From assembly GCF_007990545.2 (NCBI RefSeq), contig NZ_AP019829.2, positions 62,001-126,000 of the forward strand: a stretch of 64,000 nt of DNA. Direction: 5' to 3'. The notes beneath the pieces were generated by a model. It did not search any database. It was given only the letters and a program-made list of their open reading frames with translations, and was not told the DNA's origin. Shown here piece by piece: positions 42,808-52,142 of this stretch; the first letter of the stretch is position 1, and each line of letters begins with the position of its first letter. A program made the translations under genes and the position numbers. This DNA is from Leptotrichia wadei (GTDB lineage Bacteria > Fusobacteriota > Fusobacteriia > Fusobacteriales > Leptotrichiaceae).

Positions 42808-42834
42808 CTACTAAATTATAGTAGTTTTTTTTTT
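42808..42834 (+). terminator. Terminator of the tRNA-Gln gene
   Basis: CTACTA and TAGTAG form a 6-bp stem with a 5-nt loop, followed by ten Ts. Confidence 0.8.
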
Positions 42835-42915
42835 GATTAAAAATTATAATTTAATATTTATTTTCTTGAATTTTAGTATTTTAAACAAAGCTATAAAATT
42901 TATTAATTTTTGCCG

Positions 42916-42944
42916 TTGAAAATTCAAAAAAAATGTGGTATACT
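42916..42944 (+). promoter_or_regulatory. Promoter of gap
   Basis: TTGAAA and TATACT are separated by 17 bp, with TGTGG just before the -10 element. It lies about 60 bp before the gap ATG. Confidence 0.75.
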
Positions 42945-42972
42945 CAAAATGTAAGGAATAATATATAATTAA

Positions 42973-44019
<1,047 letters not shown>

Positions 44020-44055
44020 TTGATTTAATTAAATTCTAAAAAGATCAACTTTAGG

Positions 44056-44085
44056 AAATCGGCTAGAAATAGTCGGTTTTCTTTT
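44056..44085 (+). terminator. Terminator of gap
   Basis: AAATCGGCTA and TAGTCGGTTT make a 10-bp stem with a stable GAAA tetraloop, then a T-rich tail. Confidence 0.85.
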
Positions 44086-44222
44086 TATCTATAATTTCTT
44101 ATTTTTCTTTTCATCATTTTAAATTTTCTTTTTGAAAAATCAATTTATATTTTGTAAAATATATGTTATACTATAATAAAAATAATTAAAAATTATTTTA
44201 AAGCAACAATAAGGAGGGATTT

Positions 44223-44897
44223 ATGGTTAAAATAGAAATGGCAAAACCAATAAATTTTAATGAACTTATCACATCAAAGGAAGCTGAAGTTGTAAGCATG
44301 AGAATCTTAAATCAGCCAAATAGCTATATTTCTTTATTTTCTTTGGCAAAAGATGAGGAAATAACGGCAGAGGCTATGCTCGGGAATCGTTATTATTACT
44401 GTTTTAATGGTAATGGAGAGATTTTTATTGAAAGTAATAAGAAAATAATTTCCAGTGGAGATTTTCTTGAAATAACAGCAAATCATAATTATTCTATTGA
44501 AGCGAGAGATAATTTAAAGTTAATTGAAATTGGAGAAAAGATGGGAGATAAGAATATGGAAAATAAGACGTTAAAAATGCTAGAAAGTGCAAATGCATTT
44601 AATCTTGCTGAAGTTGTTGAATATCAGGAAGGGAAAATTGTAAGTAAAAATTTAGTGGCAAAACCAAATTTGGTAATGACAATTATGTCTTTTTGGAAAG
44701 GTGAAAGCCTTGATCCGCATAAGGCTCCTGGAGATGCCTTGGTTACCGTGCTTGATGGGGAAGGTAAGTATTATGTTGATGGAAAGCCATTTATCGTTAA
44801 AAAAGGTGAAAGTGCAGTTCTTCCTGCAAATATACCTCATGCTGTAGAAGCTGAAACGGGAAATTTCAAAATGCTATTGATACTTGTTAAAGAATAA
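44223..44897 (+). CDS. Bicupin-domain protein
   Basis: A 224-residue protein with two cupin beta-barrels. The N-terminal one (residues 1-110) contains AMLGNRYYYCFNGNGEIFIE and a SGDFLEI turn but lacks a full His set. The C-terminal one (115-224) has SLDPHKAPGDALVTVLDGEG and KKGESAVLPANIPHAV, with His residues of the metal-binding GX5HXH-like and GX5PXGX2HX3N-like motifs partly conserved. It may be a metal-dependent small-molecule-binding protein. AAGGAGGG gives strong translation. The substrate is unknown. Confidence 0.82.
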   Translation: MVKIEMAKPINFNELITSKEAEVVSMRILNQPNSYISLFSLAKDEEITAEAMLGNRYYYCFNGNGEIFIESNKKIISSGDFLEITANHNYSIEARDNLKLIEIGEKMGDKNMENKTLKMLESANAFNLAEVVEYQEGKIVSKNLVAKPNLVMTIMSFWKGESLDPHKAPGDALVTVLDGEGKYYVDGKPFIVKKGESAVLPANIPHAVEAETGNFKMLLILVKE

Positions 44898-44965
44898 AAA
44901 TTTGTAACTTTATTTTTTTATAAAATAATAATTTTATTGAAAAAAATTATATATTAGATGAAAAG

Positions 44966-45004
44966 CTGTATAGAAATAGTGAAGTACTTTTATACAGTTT
45001 TTTA
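44966..45004 (+). terminator. Terminator after the bicupin gene
   Basis: CTGTATA pairs with TATACAG, followed by a run of six Ts. Confidence 0.7.
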
Positions 45005-45074
45005 TACGAAAGCTGATTATACGTTATCTCAAATCAACGTAAATAAACTATAAGGGAGAAATTTAAAAATAAAA

Positions 45075-45590
45075 ATGATGGAATCTTTTAAAAATTTTAT
45101 AAAAGTAACTTTAATTGGAGCACCGCTTTTAAATAAAATGATAGGAATATTTCTTATATCAATGCTACCTATAATTGAGCTTCGTGGTGCAATACCGATC
45201 GGAGCTGCTATTGGATTGCCTTGGTACTTAAATATGATTGTTTCGATTGTAGGAAATATGCTTCCTGTGCCATTTATCCTGTTGTTTTCAATAAAAGCTT
45301 TTGAATTTATGAAAAGACGTAATATCTTGGTAAAATTTATTGAAAAAATAGAAAATCGTGCTAAAAAACGTAGTGAAGGACTTGCAACAGGAGAATTTAT
45401 TGGACTGATGCTGTTTGTGGCAATTCCATTTCCAGGAACAGGTGCTTGGACAGGTGCATTAATTGCGGCATTGCTTCAGTTCGAGAGAAAAAAATCGTTT
45501 TTTTATATTGGATTGGGAGTAATAATAGCTGCAACTGTGATGACTTTGGCATCTTATGGGGTAATAAGCTTTTTTGCACCAAAACATTAA
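45075..45590 (+). CDS. COG2426-family small multidrug export-like membrane protein
   Basis: A 171-residue membrane protein. The family motif is ISMLPIIELRGAIPIGAAIG, followed by a second conserved PFPGTGAWTGALIAALL turn; about four helices are present. The paired re-entrant motifs resemble DedA-superfamily membrane proteins, so the old multidrug-export name is doubtful. GGGAG lies 14 nt before ATG ATG, a slightly long spacing. It lies alone between two terminators, upstream of tmRNA. Confidence 0.85.
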   Translation: MMESFKNFIKVTLIGAPLLNKMIGIFLISMLPIIELRGAIPIGAAIGLPWYLNMIVSIVGNMLPVPFILLFSIKAFEFMKRRNILVKFIEKIENRAKKRSEGLATGEFIGLMLFVAIPFPGTGAWTGALIAALLQFERKKSFFYIGLGVIIAATVMTLASYGVISFFAPKH

Positions 45591-45608
45591 AAAATTTTAA
45601 ATAGGCTG

Positions 45609-45637
45609 TTGAAAAATAAAGATTTTTATGGTAAAAT
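45609..45637 (+). promoter_or_regulatory. Promoter of ssrA
   Basis: TTGAAA and TAAAAT are separated by 17 bp, 30 bp before the 5' end of tmRNA. Confidence 0.65.
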
Positions 45638-45666
45638 TATTTAAAGTTAAATATTAGAGTAATTAA

Positions 45667-46004
45667 GGGAATGTTTTGGTTTCGACAGGATAAAAAGATT
45701 ATTATCGGCAAGTAAGCGGGAGCTTTAAAACCCATTTAAAAATAATCGGAAACGATAATTACGCATTAGCTGCCTAAGATAGCGGCTCATCTCTTTTGGG
45801 AATGCCATTTTCTCATTAGATGATGTCATTTTTAATGGCTTACCTAAATGTATGATTATGTCATTTAGGGAAATTCTATAATCTTGCCTTTAGACTTTTG
45901 TCTGTTTAATATCTAACGGTTAAAGCGTTAAATAGACTAAACTTGTAGAAGATAGTAAGGACTTTCTATTTTGGACACGGGTTCGATTCCCGTCATTTCC
46001 ACCA
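45667..46004 (+). ncRNA. ssrA: Transfer-messenger RNA (tmRNA)
   Basis: Rescues stalled ribosomes. The tRNA-like part is formed by GGGAATGTTTTGGTTTCGAC at the 5' end and GGTTCGATTCCCGTCATTTCC plus ACCA at the 3' end (G-A-rich 7-bp acceptor, the GGG/CCC part with a G-U pair). The tag-coding region ends GGAAACGATAATTACGC and ATTAGCTGCCTAA, giving a tag that ends GNDNYALAA. The rest fits pseudoknot-rich standard one-piece tmRNA. A hairpin terminator follows. Confidence 0.95.
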
Positions 46005-46045
46005 AAACAGAAAATAAAAGGTAAAATTTTAGATAGATTAAAAGA

Positions 46046-46077
46046 AGCGGGTCATTGGGCTCGTTTTTCTTTTTTTA
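46046..46077 (+). terminator. Terminator of ssrA
   Basis: CGGGTC pairs with GGGCTCG (with G-U pairs) around ATTG, followed by a long T-rich tract. Confidence 0.75.
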
Positions 46078-46172
46078 AATTTTTTATCTCTTTTAAATAA
46101 AGTCAAAATATGAGATAATATAAAAAACAAATAGAAGAAAAATGGTATTTAAAATTAGGAGAATGAAGTGAA

Positions 46173-47078
46173 ATGAGAGAAGCAGAAACAAAAATAGGTA
46201 TTGGAAAATCACATAGCAAAATCATATTAATTGGAGAACATTCTGTCGTTTACGGATATCCTGCTATTGCTATTCCATTGAAAAAAATTGAAATAGAATG
46301 TGTAGTGGAAAAGGCAAAAAATAGTTTTTTTTGTAATGAAACAGACACTCTTTCAGTTGCTATTTTTACTGCATTAAAATATTTAAGAAAAGAAAATGTA
46401 AAAATAAAGTATAGAGTAATTTCTCAAATCCCTCAAAAACGTGGGATGGGCTCTTCTGCGGCAGTCAGCATTGCGGCAATTCGTGCAATATTTAACTATT
46501 TTGGAGAAAATTTAGAAGATGAATTATTGGAAAAATTAGTAAATACAGCAGAAATTGTGGCTCACCAAACTCCAAGCGGATTGGATGCAAAAACTTGTCT
46601 TAGTGACAAAGCCATAAAATTTATAAAAAATAAAGGGTTTTCATACATTGATTTAAATCTTGATGCATATCTTGTAATTGCAGATACGGGTATTTATGGG
46701 AATACTAGTGAAGCGATTCAAAATGTGAAAAATTTAGGGAGCAAAGCTGATGTTCCTTTAAAAAAACTAGGTGAATTGACAGATGAAATGGCTAAAATTT
46801 TATCTGAAAATAGTGAACCCAAAGGAGAAAAGGTCGATAAAATAGGAAAAATTATGACAAAGGCAAACACAGAACTCAAAAACTTGAACATAACCATAAA
46901 AAAAACAGATTTATTTGTAAAAACAGCGATTGAAAATGGGGCAAATGGAGCAAAAATTTCTGGTGGAGGATTAGGAGGCTGTGTAATTGCACTTGCAAAA
47001 AATTTGAAAATTGTAGAAAAGATAAAGGATGGATTTACCAAATGTGGAGCGGAAAATATTTGGGTAGAGAAAATTTAA
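46173..47078 (+). CDS. mvk: Mevalonate kinase
   Basis: Phosphorylates mevalonate with ATP in the mevalonate route to isopentenyl diphosphate. GHMP-kinase motifs are clear: IGEHSVVYGYPAIAIP at the N-terminus, QKRGMGSSAAVSIAAIRAI (nucleotide loop), HQTPSGLDAKTCLSDKA (catalytic Asp in SGLD) and KISGGGLGGCVIALAK. Its 301 residues are normal. AGGAG lies 13 nt before the ATG. mvaD follows 20 bp later. A phosphomevalonate kinase is not in the window. Confidence 0.96.
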   Translation: MREAETKIGIGKSHSKIILIGEHSVVYGYPAIAIPLKKIEIECVVEKAKNSFFCNETDTLSVAIFTALKYLRKENVKIKYRVISQIPQKRGMGSSAAVSIAAIRAIFNYFGENLEDELLEKLVNTAEIVAHQTPSGLDAKTCLSDKAIKFIKNKGFSYIDLNLDAYLVIADTGIYGNTSEAIQNVKNLGSKADVPLKKLGELTDEMAKILSENSEPKGEKVDKIGKIMTKANTELKNLNITIKKTDLFVKTAIENGANGAKISGGGLGGCVIALAKNLKIVEKIKDGFTKCGAENIWVEKI

Positions 47079-47098
47079 TAAAAAATAAAGGAGAAAAA

Positions 47099-48082
47099 AT
47101 GGTAAAAGTTAAATCTTATGCTAATATTGCGATTGTAAAATACTGGGGAAAAAAAGATGCGAAAAAAATGATACCTGCCACAAGCAGTATTTCCCTTACT
47201 CTTAACGATATGTTTACAGAAACAGAGATGGAATTTATAAGTGATGAGGATATTAAAATTTCAGTTGAAAAAGAAATGAAAAATGGAGATTACAAAGATA
47301 AATTCTCGGATATGGCAGACTTGTTTTATTTGAATGGAGAATTGCAGGATAGTGTACATACAGAAAAGATTAGTAAAGTTGTGGATTTATTTAGGGAAAA
47401 TAGAAGTCAGAAGGTAAAAATTTCTACAACCAATAATATGCCAACAGCTGCTGGCCTTTCTTCCAGTTCGAGCGGTTTATCGGCTGTAATAAAGGCTTGT
47501 AATGAACTTTTTGGAAAAAACTATACACAATCTGAACTTGCACAAATTTCAAAATTTGGATCTGGCTCTTCTTCGAGAAGTTTTTTTGGACCAATTGCGG
47601 CTTGGGACAAGGATACTGGAGAGATTTGTGAAGTTAAGACAGATTTGAAACTGGCGATGATTGTGCTTGTGCTAAATGAAAATAAAAAGAAAATTTCAAG
47701 CCGAAATGGAATGGAACTTTGTGCCAAAACTTCGACGTATTTTGATGAATGGGTAAAGCAGTCTGAAATTGATTTTATAAATATGAAAAAATATCTTGCT
47801 GAAAATGATTTTGAAAAAGTGGGAACTTTGACAGAAGAGAATGCTCTTAGAATGCACAAGACAACTGAAACTGCAAATCCTCCATTTTCGTATTTTAATG
47901 AAAAAACTTACGAAGCAATGGATTTTGTAAAAAATTTGAGAAATAATGGGAAGAAATGCTATTTTACGATGGATGCTGGACCTAATGTGAAGGTGCTTTG
48001 TCTAGAAGAGAATTTGGAAAAATTGGCAGGGATTTTTGGGAAAAAATATAAGGTTATTGTAAGTAAAACTGTTAAATTATGA
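47099..48082 (+). CDS. mvaD: Diphosphomevalonate decarboxylase
   Basis: Decarboxylates mevalonate-5-diphosphate to isopentenyl diphosphate with ATP. SYANIAIVKYWGKKD is the family N-terminus, MPTAAGLSSSSSGLSAVIKA the nucleotide loop, and TMDAGPNVKVLCLE carries the catalytic Asp. Its 327 residues are of family length. I start at the ATG behind AAAGGAG; the longer frame begins inside mvk. It probably shares a transcript with mvk and the small membrane-protein gene downstream. Confidence 0.97.
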   Translation: MVKVKSYANIAIVKYWGKKDAKKMIPATSSISLTLNDMFTETEMEFISDEDIKISVEKEMKNGDYKDKFSDMADLFYLNGELQDSVHTEKISKVVDLFRENRSQKVKISTTNNMPTAAGLSSSSSGLSAVIKACNELFGKNYTQSELAQISKFGSGSSSRSFFGPIAAWDKDTGEICEVKTDLKLAMIVLVLNENKKKISSRNGMELCAKTSTYFDEWVKQSEIDFINMKKYLAENDFEKVGTLTEENALRMHKTTETANPPFSYFNEKTYEAMDFVKNLRNNGKKCYFTMDAGPNVKVLCLEENLEKLAGIFGKKYKVIVSKTVKL

Positions 48083-48103
48083 TTTTAGAAAGGTTTTTGA
48101 ATA

Positions 48104-48661
48104 ATGGGTAAATTAAGAAAATTTGATATAGTTACAGGTATATTATTTGGAATTGCGACAATAATTTTAATTTATTTATTTTTTAATAATGAAATATTTT
48201 TTACATGGGCATTTCAGCGACATCGGAATATACTGAGCTGGTATATAAGACCACTATTCATTGTTCCAATAATCTGGAGTGCGTACAAAAAGCTGTTTTC
48301 AGGAATTTCAATCTCTATTTTTGGTCTATTTACGAGTATGTTCTGGTTTTCAAAGCCAAATATAACTAATCCTGAAATTGTAAAATTTTTAAATTTTGAA
48401 TCAAATTATTTGAAAAGCGGATGGACAATAGATAAAATTGTCTTGTTTTTTACTGTTATAATTTTTTTTATTTTTATTATAATTTCAACTTGGACAAAAA
48501 ATTGGAAATTACTTTTAGTAATTTTAATAGCAGCTGCATTTTTTAAAATATTTAACAGCTATCTTTTAACTGGCAAGAGTGCATTTTCAATGTTGATGCC
48601 TGCGGTTACTGGATTAATTGTTTGTGTGATGGCTGTATTTTTCTTAAAAAAGAAAAACTGA
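48104..48661 (+). CDS. Hypothetical membrane protein
   Basis: A 185-residue protein with about five transmembrane helices (around residues 10-28, 47-62, 66-82, 113-132 and 138-180). No family motif is recognised. The ribosome site is AGAAAGG. It sits between mvaD and mutL, 20 bp from each, so these genes look cotranscribed. Confidence 0.7.
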   Translation: MGKLRKFDIVTGILFGIATIILIYLFFNNEIFFTWAFQRHRNILSWYIRPLFIVPIIWSAYKKLFSGISISIFGLFTSMFWFSKPNITNPEIVKFLNFESNYLKSGWTIDKIVLFFTVIIFFIFIIISTWTKNWKLLLVILIAAAFFKIFNSYLLTGKSAFSMLMPAVTGLIVCVMAVFFLKKKN

Positions 48662-48680
48662 TGAAAAAGGAGGAGAAATT

Positions 48681-50237
48681 GTGGGATATATAAAAATACT
48701 AGATGAAAAAGTATCAAATATTATTGCCGCTGGGGAAGTTGTAGAAAATCCAGCTTCAATGATTAAGGAGATGATTGAAAATTCACTGGATGCGAAGGCT
48801 TCGATGATAAAAATAGAGGTTTTTAAAGGCGGAGTGGATGTTAAAGTAAATGATAATGGAGTTGGGATGGATAAGGACGATACGCTTTTGTCGGTGGAGC
48901 GGCATGCTACTTCTAAGATTAAGGAAAAGGAAGATGTTTTTAACTTAAATACTTATGGATTTCGTGGAGAGGCTCTGTCATCTATCGCAGCGGTATCAAA
49001 ACTTACGATTACTACACGTTCTGAAAATAGTCCTATGGGATATAAAATTGGCTGTTATGGCGGAGTTGTGAGAAAGTTTGAGGAAGTTTCAAGAAATGTT
49101 GGAACAGAAATGGAAGTTAGGGATTTATTTTATAATACGCCTGCTAGGAGAAAATTTTTGAGAAAGATGTCAACAGAGTATGGAAAAATTAGGGATATTG
49201 TGCTAAAGGAGGCACTTTCCAACAGCAATGTGGCATTTTCACTTGAGCTGGATGGGAAAAGTACGATAAAGACAAGTGGAAAAGGAATTGAAAATACAAT
49301 TCTTGAATTATTTGGAAAATCGGTTTTAAAAAATTTGAAAAAATTTGAATATGGATATTTGGGAAATGTGGAAATTTTACGAAGTTCAAAGGATTTTATG
49401 TTTACTTTTGTAAATAATAGGTATGTGAAGTCGGCAACTATTGAGAGAGCTGTTATAGATGGCTATTACACTAAGTTAATGAAGGGAAAATATCCTTTTG
49501 CCATTATTTTTTATAATGCTGATCCAAAGGAAATAGATGTGAATGTTCATCCATCTAAAAAAATAGTAAAATTCTCAAATGATAAAATTGTTTATAATGA
49601 GATAAAATCAGCAATTGATGACTTTTTTTACTATAATGACAGGGAAAATTGGCAGCCAAACATTGATTTAATAAAGAAAAATATTAATATTAATGAAAAT
49701 ATCGCTGTGGAAAAGGATGATTTATTTTCTGATGACATTTTAAAGGGGGAAAATCAGAAGATTTTGAGTTTGGAAACTTTTGATGGGAAAGAATGTAGTG
49801 AAAAATCAGAAGGGAAAAATGAATTTTTAAAAGATAATGTTGAAAAAAGTAATGAAAATAATGGTTTTACAAATAATGAAGAGAAGAAGGATAAAGAAGA
49901 AAATAATTTGAATCTTGATGAAATTTGGAAAAAAATGAATGGGAATTTGGATAAATCTGTGGAAAACAATGTGGAAAACTCGCAAAATATCGAAAATTCT
50001 AATTTGCTAAAGAGTAAAAAAGATAATAGAAACTGGAGTAAAAATAGTAATTTTGAAAATTATGAAAACTTTAACGAAAGAAAAAATTCTAATAGTGTAA
50101 ATGAAAATACTGCAAGTGAATATTATAAAGTGGGAACGTTTGAAAAGCATATTGGAAAACAGATTCATTATGATATTTTGGGACAGATTTTTGATACGTA
50201 TATTTTGGTTCGGAAAGACGAGGAACTGGAAATTTAT
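48681..50237 (+). CDS. mutL: DNA mismatch repair protein MutL, 5' exon (519 codons)
   Basis: The N-terminal part of MutL. The GHKL ATPase motifs are present: IAAGEVVENPASMIKEMIEN (catalytic Glu), VKVNDNGVGMD, TYGFRGEALSSI and LFYNTPARRKFL. An Asn/Glu-rich linker covers residues 330-480. The C-terminal domain then begins (YKVGTFEKHIGKQIHYDILG, QIFDTYILVRKDEELEIY). The open frame ends at a TAA that I take as the first bases of an intron, not as the gene end. Translation starts at GTG behind AAAGGAGG. Joined to the 3' exon it gives a 682-residue protein. Confidence 0.93.
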
Positions 50238-50720
50238 TAAATAGTGCAAGAACACTCGTGACTTTTAGTCGTGAGATGAATTACACGAAAATTTTAGTAA
50301 GCATATAGGGAAACTTGTATGTAGACACGGAGCAAAACTGTGCAACAAAGAAACTGAACTGCTGGGAACTCTTAAAGCTAGTATGACCACAACATAATAC
50401 TTTCGTTCAAATATGGTATAAGTGTGAAGGTAGCGAAAGCAGAAAAAATATACTAGATGGTGCAAGGTTAAATCCTAAACATTATGATAATAGACAATCA
50501 GCAGCTAAGCCTGAAAAGGAAAGTTCAACGACTATCCCTCGTGAGGGGAGTACAATACAAGCGATTGGTATTGGAAGTGGTTTCGCCTAAGTCCTTGAAA
50601 TAGGATATGGATAAGATATAGTCTGTGCTTGTTAGAGATAACAAGAAGTTCATAAGAGAACTGCATAAGTAGTAGCGTACTTATGTGAACGACGCTTCCC
50701 GCTGTTGTGGGGTTTTAAAA
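50238..50720 (+). ncRNA. Group I intron ribozyme core of the IStron
   Basis: The conserved core elements appear in order. The P/Q region includes AGACAATCAGCAGCTAAGCC (50492-50511). R is TTCAACGACTATCCC (50524-50538), and S is AAGATATAGTCTG (50613-50625). GACTA and TAGTC make P7. A CCCTCGTGAGGGG hairpin follows R. This resembles the T4 td-type intron core. For P1, exon bases AATTTAT (50231-50237) can pair with ATGAATT (50276-50282); a GTGAG alternative at 50271-50275 gives a U-G pair at the splice site. The 3' splice site is at the far end of the element, after tnpB. Confidence 0.85.
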
Positions 50721-50818
50721 ACTTTAAAAATATTTAAAAATAAATAAAAAATATTACTTTTTTGACAGATAAAATGTAGAATACATGGTATAATATCTCT
50801 GATGAAAAGGTGATATCT

Positions 50819-52063
50819 ATGTATTTAACTTTAAAACAGCAGGTAAAACATCTTAGTAAAAAGGAGTTTAGGAATTTAAAATACTTATCTCATATAGCCA
50901 AGAACTTAACTAATGAAGCTATATATAATGTTAGACAACACTATTTTCAAAATAAAAAGTATTTAAGCTATAACGAAAACTATAAAATGCTTAAAAATAG
51001 TGAGAACTATAAGAAGTTAAATTCTAATATGGCTCAACAAATTCTAAAAGAAGTAGACGGAAGTTTCAAATCATTTTTTGGGCTTTTAAAACTTGCTAAG
51101 AATGGTCAATACAATAGTAAAATAAAATTACCTAATTATCTTGCTAAAGATGGTTTTACAACTCTTGTTATAGGTTTTGTAAGATTAAAAGATGATATTC
51201 TGATAGTTCCTTATTCAAATTCGTTTAAGAAAACTCATCAGGAAGTTAAAATTAAGCTACCACCAGTATTAAAAAACAAGAAAATAAAAGAGATCAGAAT
51301 AATACCAAAACAACATTCTAGGTACTTTGAAATTCAATATACTTATGAGGTAGAAGAAGTTCAAAGGAAGTTAAATAAAAACAATGCACTAGGAATTGAT
51401 TTAGGTATAGATAATCTTTGTACTTGTGTAACTAATAATGGAGCTTCATTCCTAATAGATGGTAGAAAATTAAAATCAATAAATCAATACTATAACAAGA
51501 CAAATGCAAAATTGCAAAGCATTAAAGATAAGCAAAAGATAGAGCATATAACATTAAGGCAAAAGAGAATAGCCAGAAAGAGAAATAATCGTATAAATGA
51601 TTATCTTTCAAAAGCAGCAAGAATAATAATAAATTATTGTCTTAATAATGATATAGGAAGAATAATTCTGGGATATAATGAAGATTTTCAAAGAAATTCA
51701 AATATAGGAAATATAAATAATCAAAACTTTGTAAATATACCATACGGAAAATTAAGAGATAAATTAATATATCTATGTAAACTATATGGAATAGAATTTA
51801 AACTGCAAGAAGAGAGTTATACGTCAAAAGCAAGTTTCTTTGATAGAGATGAAATTCCAATATATGATAAAGAAAATTCGCAAAAATATATATTCAGTGG
51901 AAAAAGAATAAAAAGAGGACTATATCAAACAAGTAAAGGCTATCAATTAAATGCAGATTGTAACGGAGCATTAAATATATTAAGAAAAAGTAAAGTTGTG
52001 GATTTAAGTATCCTATACAATAGAGGTGAGCTGAACACACCTAAAAGAATAAGGGTAGTGTAA
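50819..52063 (+). CDS. tnpB: TnpB (RNA-guided nuclease of the IStron)
   Basis: A 414-residue OrfB/TnpB protein, guided by an omega RNA from the element's right end. The RuvC-like site has Asp194 in LGIDLGIDN and Asp380 in QLNADCNGALNILRK. The second acidic residue may be Glu288 in ILGYNED or Glu331/332 in QEESYTSKAS. The zinc-ribbon CxxC pairs of many TnpBs are missing: the region reads SKASFFDRDEIP. ATG is chosen over the GTG three codons upstream because AAAAGG lies 8 nt before it. A promoter with ATGGTATAAT at 50785-50794 lies inside the ribozyme's 3' flank. Confidence 0.93.
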   Translation: MYLTLKQQVKHLSKKEFRNLKYLSHIAKNLTNEAIYNVRQHYFQNKKYLSYNENYKMLKNSENYKKLNSNMAQQILKEVDGSFKSFFGLLKLAKNGQYNSKIKLPNYLAKDGFTTLVIGFVRLKDDILIVPYSNSFKKTHQEVKIKLPPVLKNKKIKEIRIIPKQHSRYFEIQYTYEVEEVQRKLNKNNALGIDLGIDNLCTCVTNNGASFLIDGRKLKSINQYYNKTNAKLQSIKDKQKIEHITLRQKRIARKRNNRINDYLSKAARIIINYCLNNDIGRIILGYNEDFQRNSNIGNINNQNFVNIPYGKLRDKLIYLCKLYGIEFKLQEESYTSKASFFDRDEIPIYDKENSQKYIFSGKRIKRGLYQTSKGYQLNADCNGALNILRKSKVVDLSILYNRGELNTPKRIRVV

Positions 52064-52142
52064 AGCTATCAAACTTCTTAGAAAATTTTTAAATATTTTT
52101 AAAGATTTTAGAACCCTGCGACTTTAGTCGTGGGAGGTTCAG

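Larger units (their letters stand above)
50238..52142 (+). mobile_element. IStron: group I intron fused to an IS605-type element, inserted in mutL
   Basis: The 1905-bp insertion separates the two mutL exons. It has a group I ribozyme core near the 5' end, a tnpB gene in the 3' two-thirds, and IS200/IS605-type subterminal hairpins at both ends: CTCGTGAC/GTCGTGAG on the left, GCGAC/GTCGT within CCCT..GGG on the right. The flank on the left is TTTAT, a plausible target-adjacent motif, and there is no target duplication. The 5' exon ends in U and the element ends in G, as group I splicing needs. Removal restores DELEIY-DQH in frame. There is no tnpA in the element. Confidence 0.9.

Noticed and set aside
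50238-50240. A true nonsense mutation ending mutL
   Set aside because: The TAA coincides with the first bases of an element with a group I core, and the remaining MutL domain resumes in frame after the element.
50238-52142. Group II intron with a reverse transcriptase
   Set aside because: The encoded protein is TnpB with RuvC acids and there is no reverse-transcriptase motif or domain V-like hairpin; the R and S elements are of group I type.
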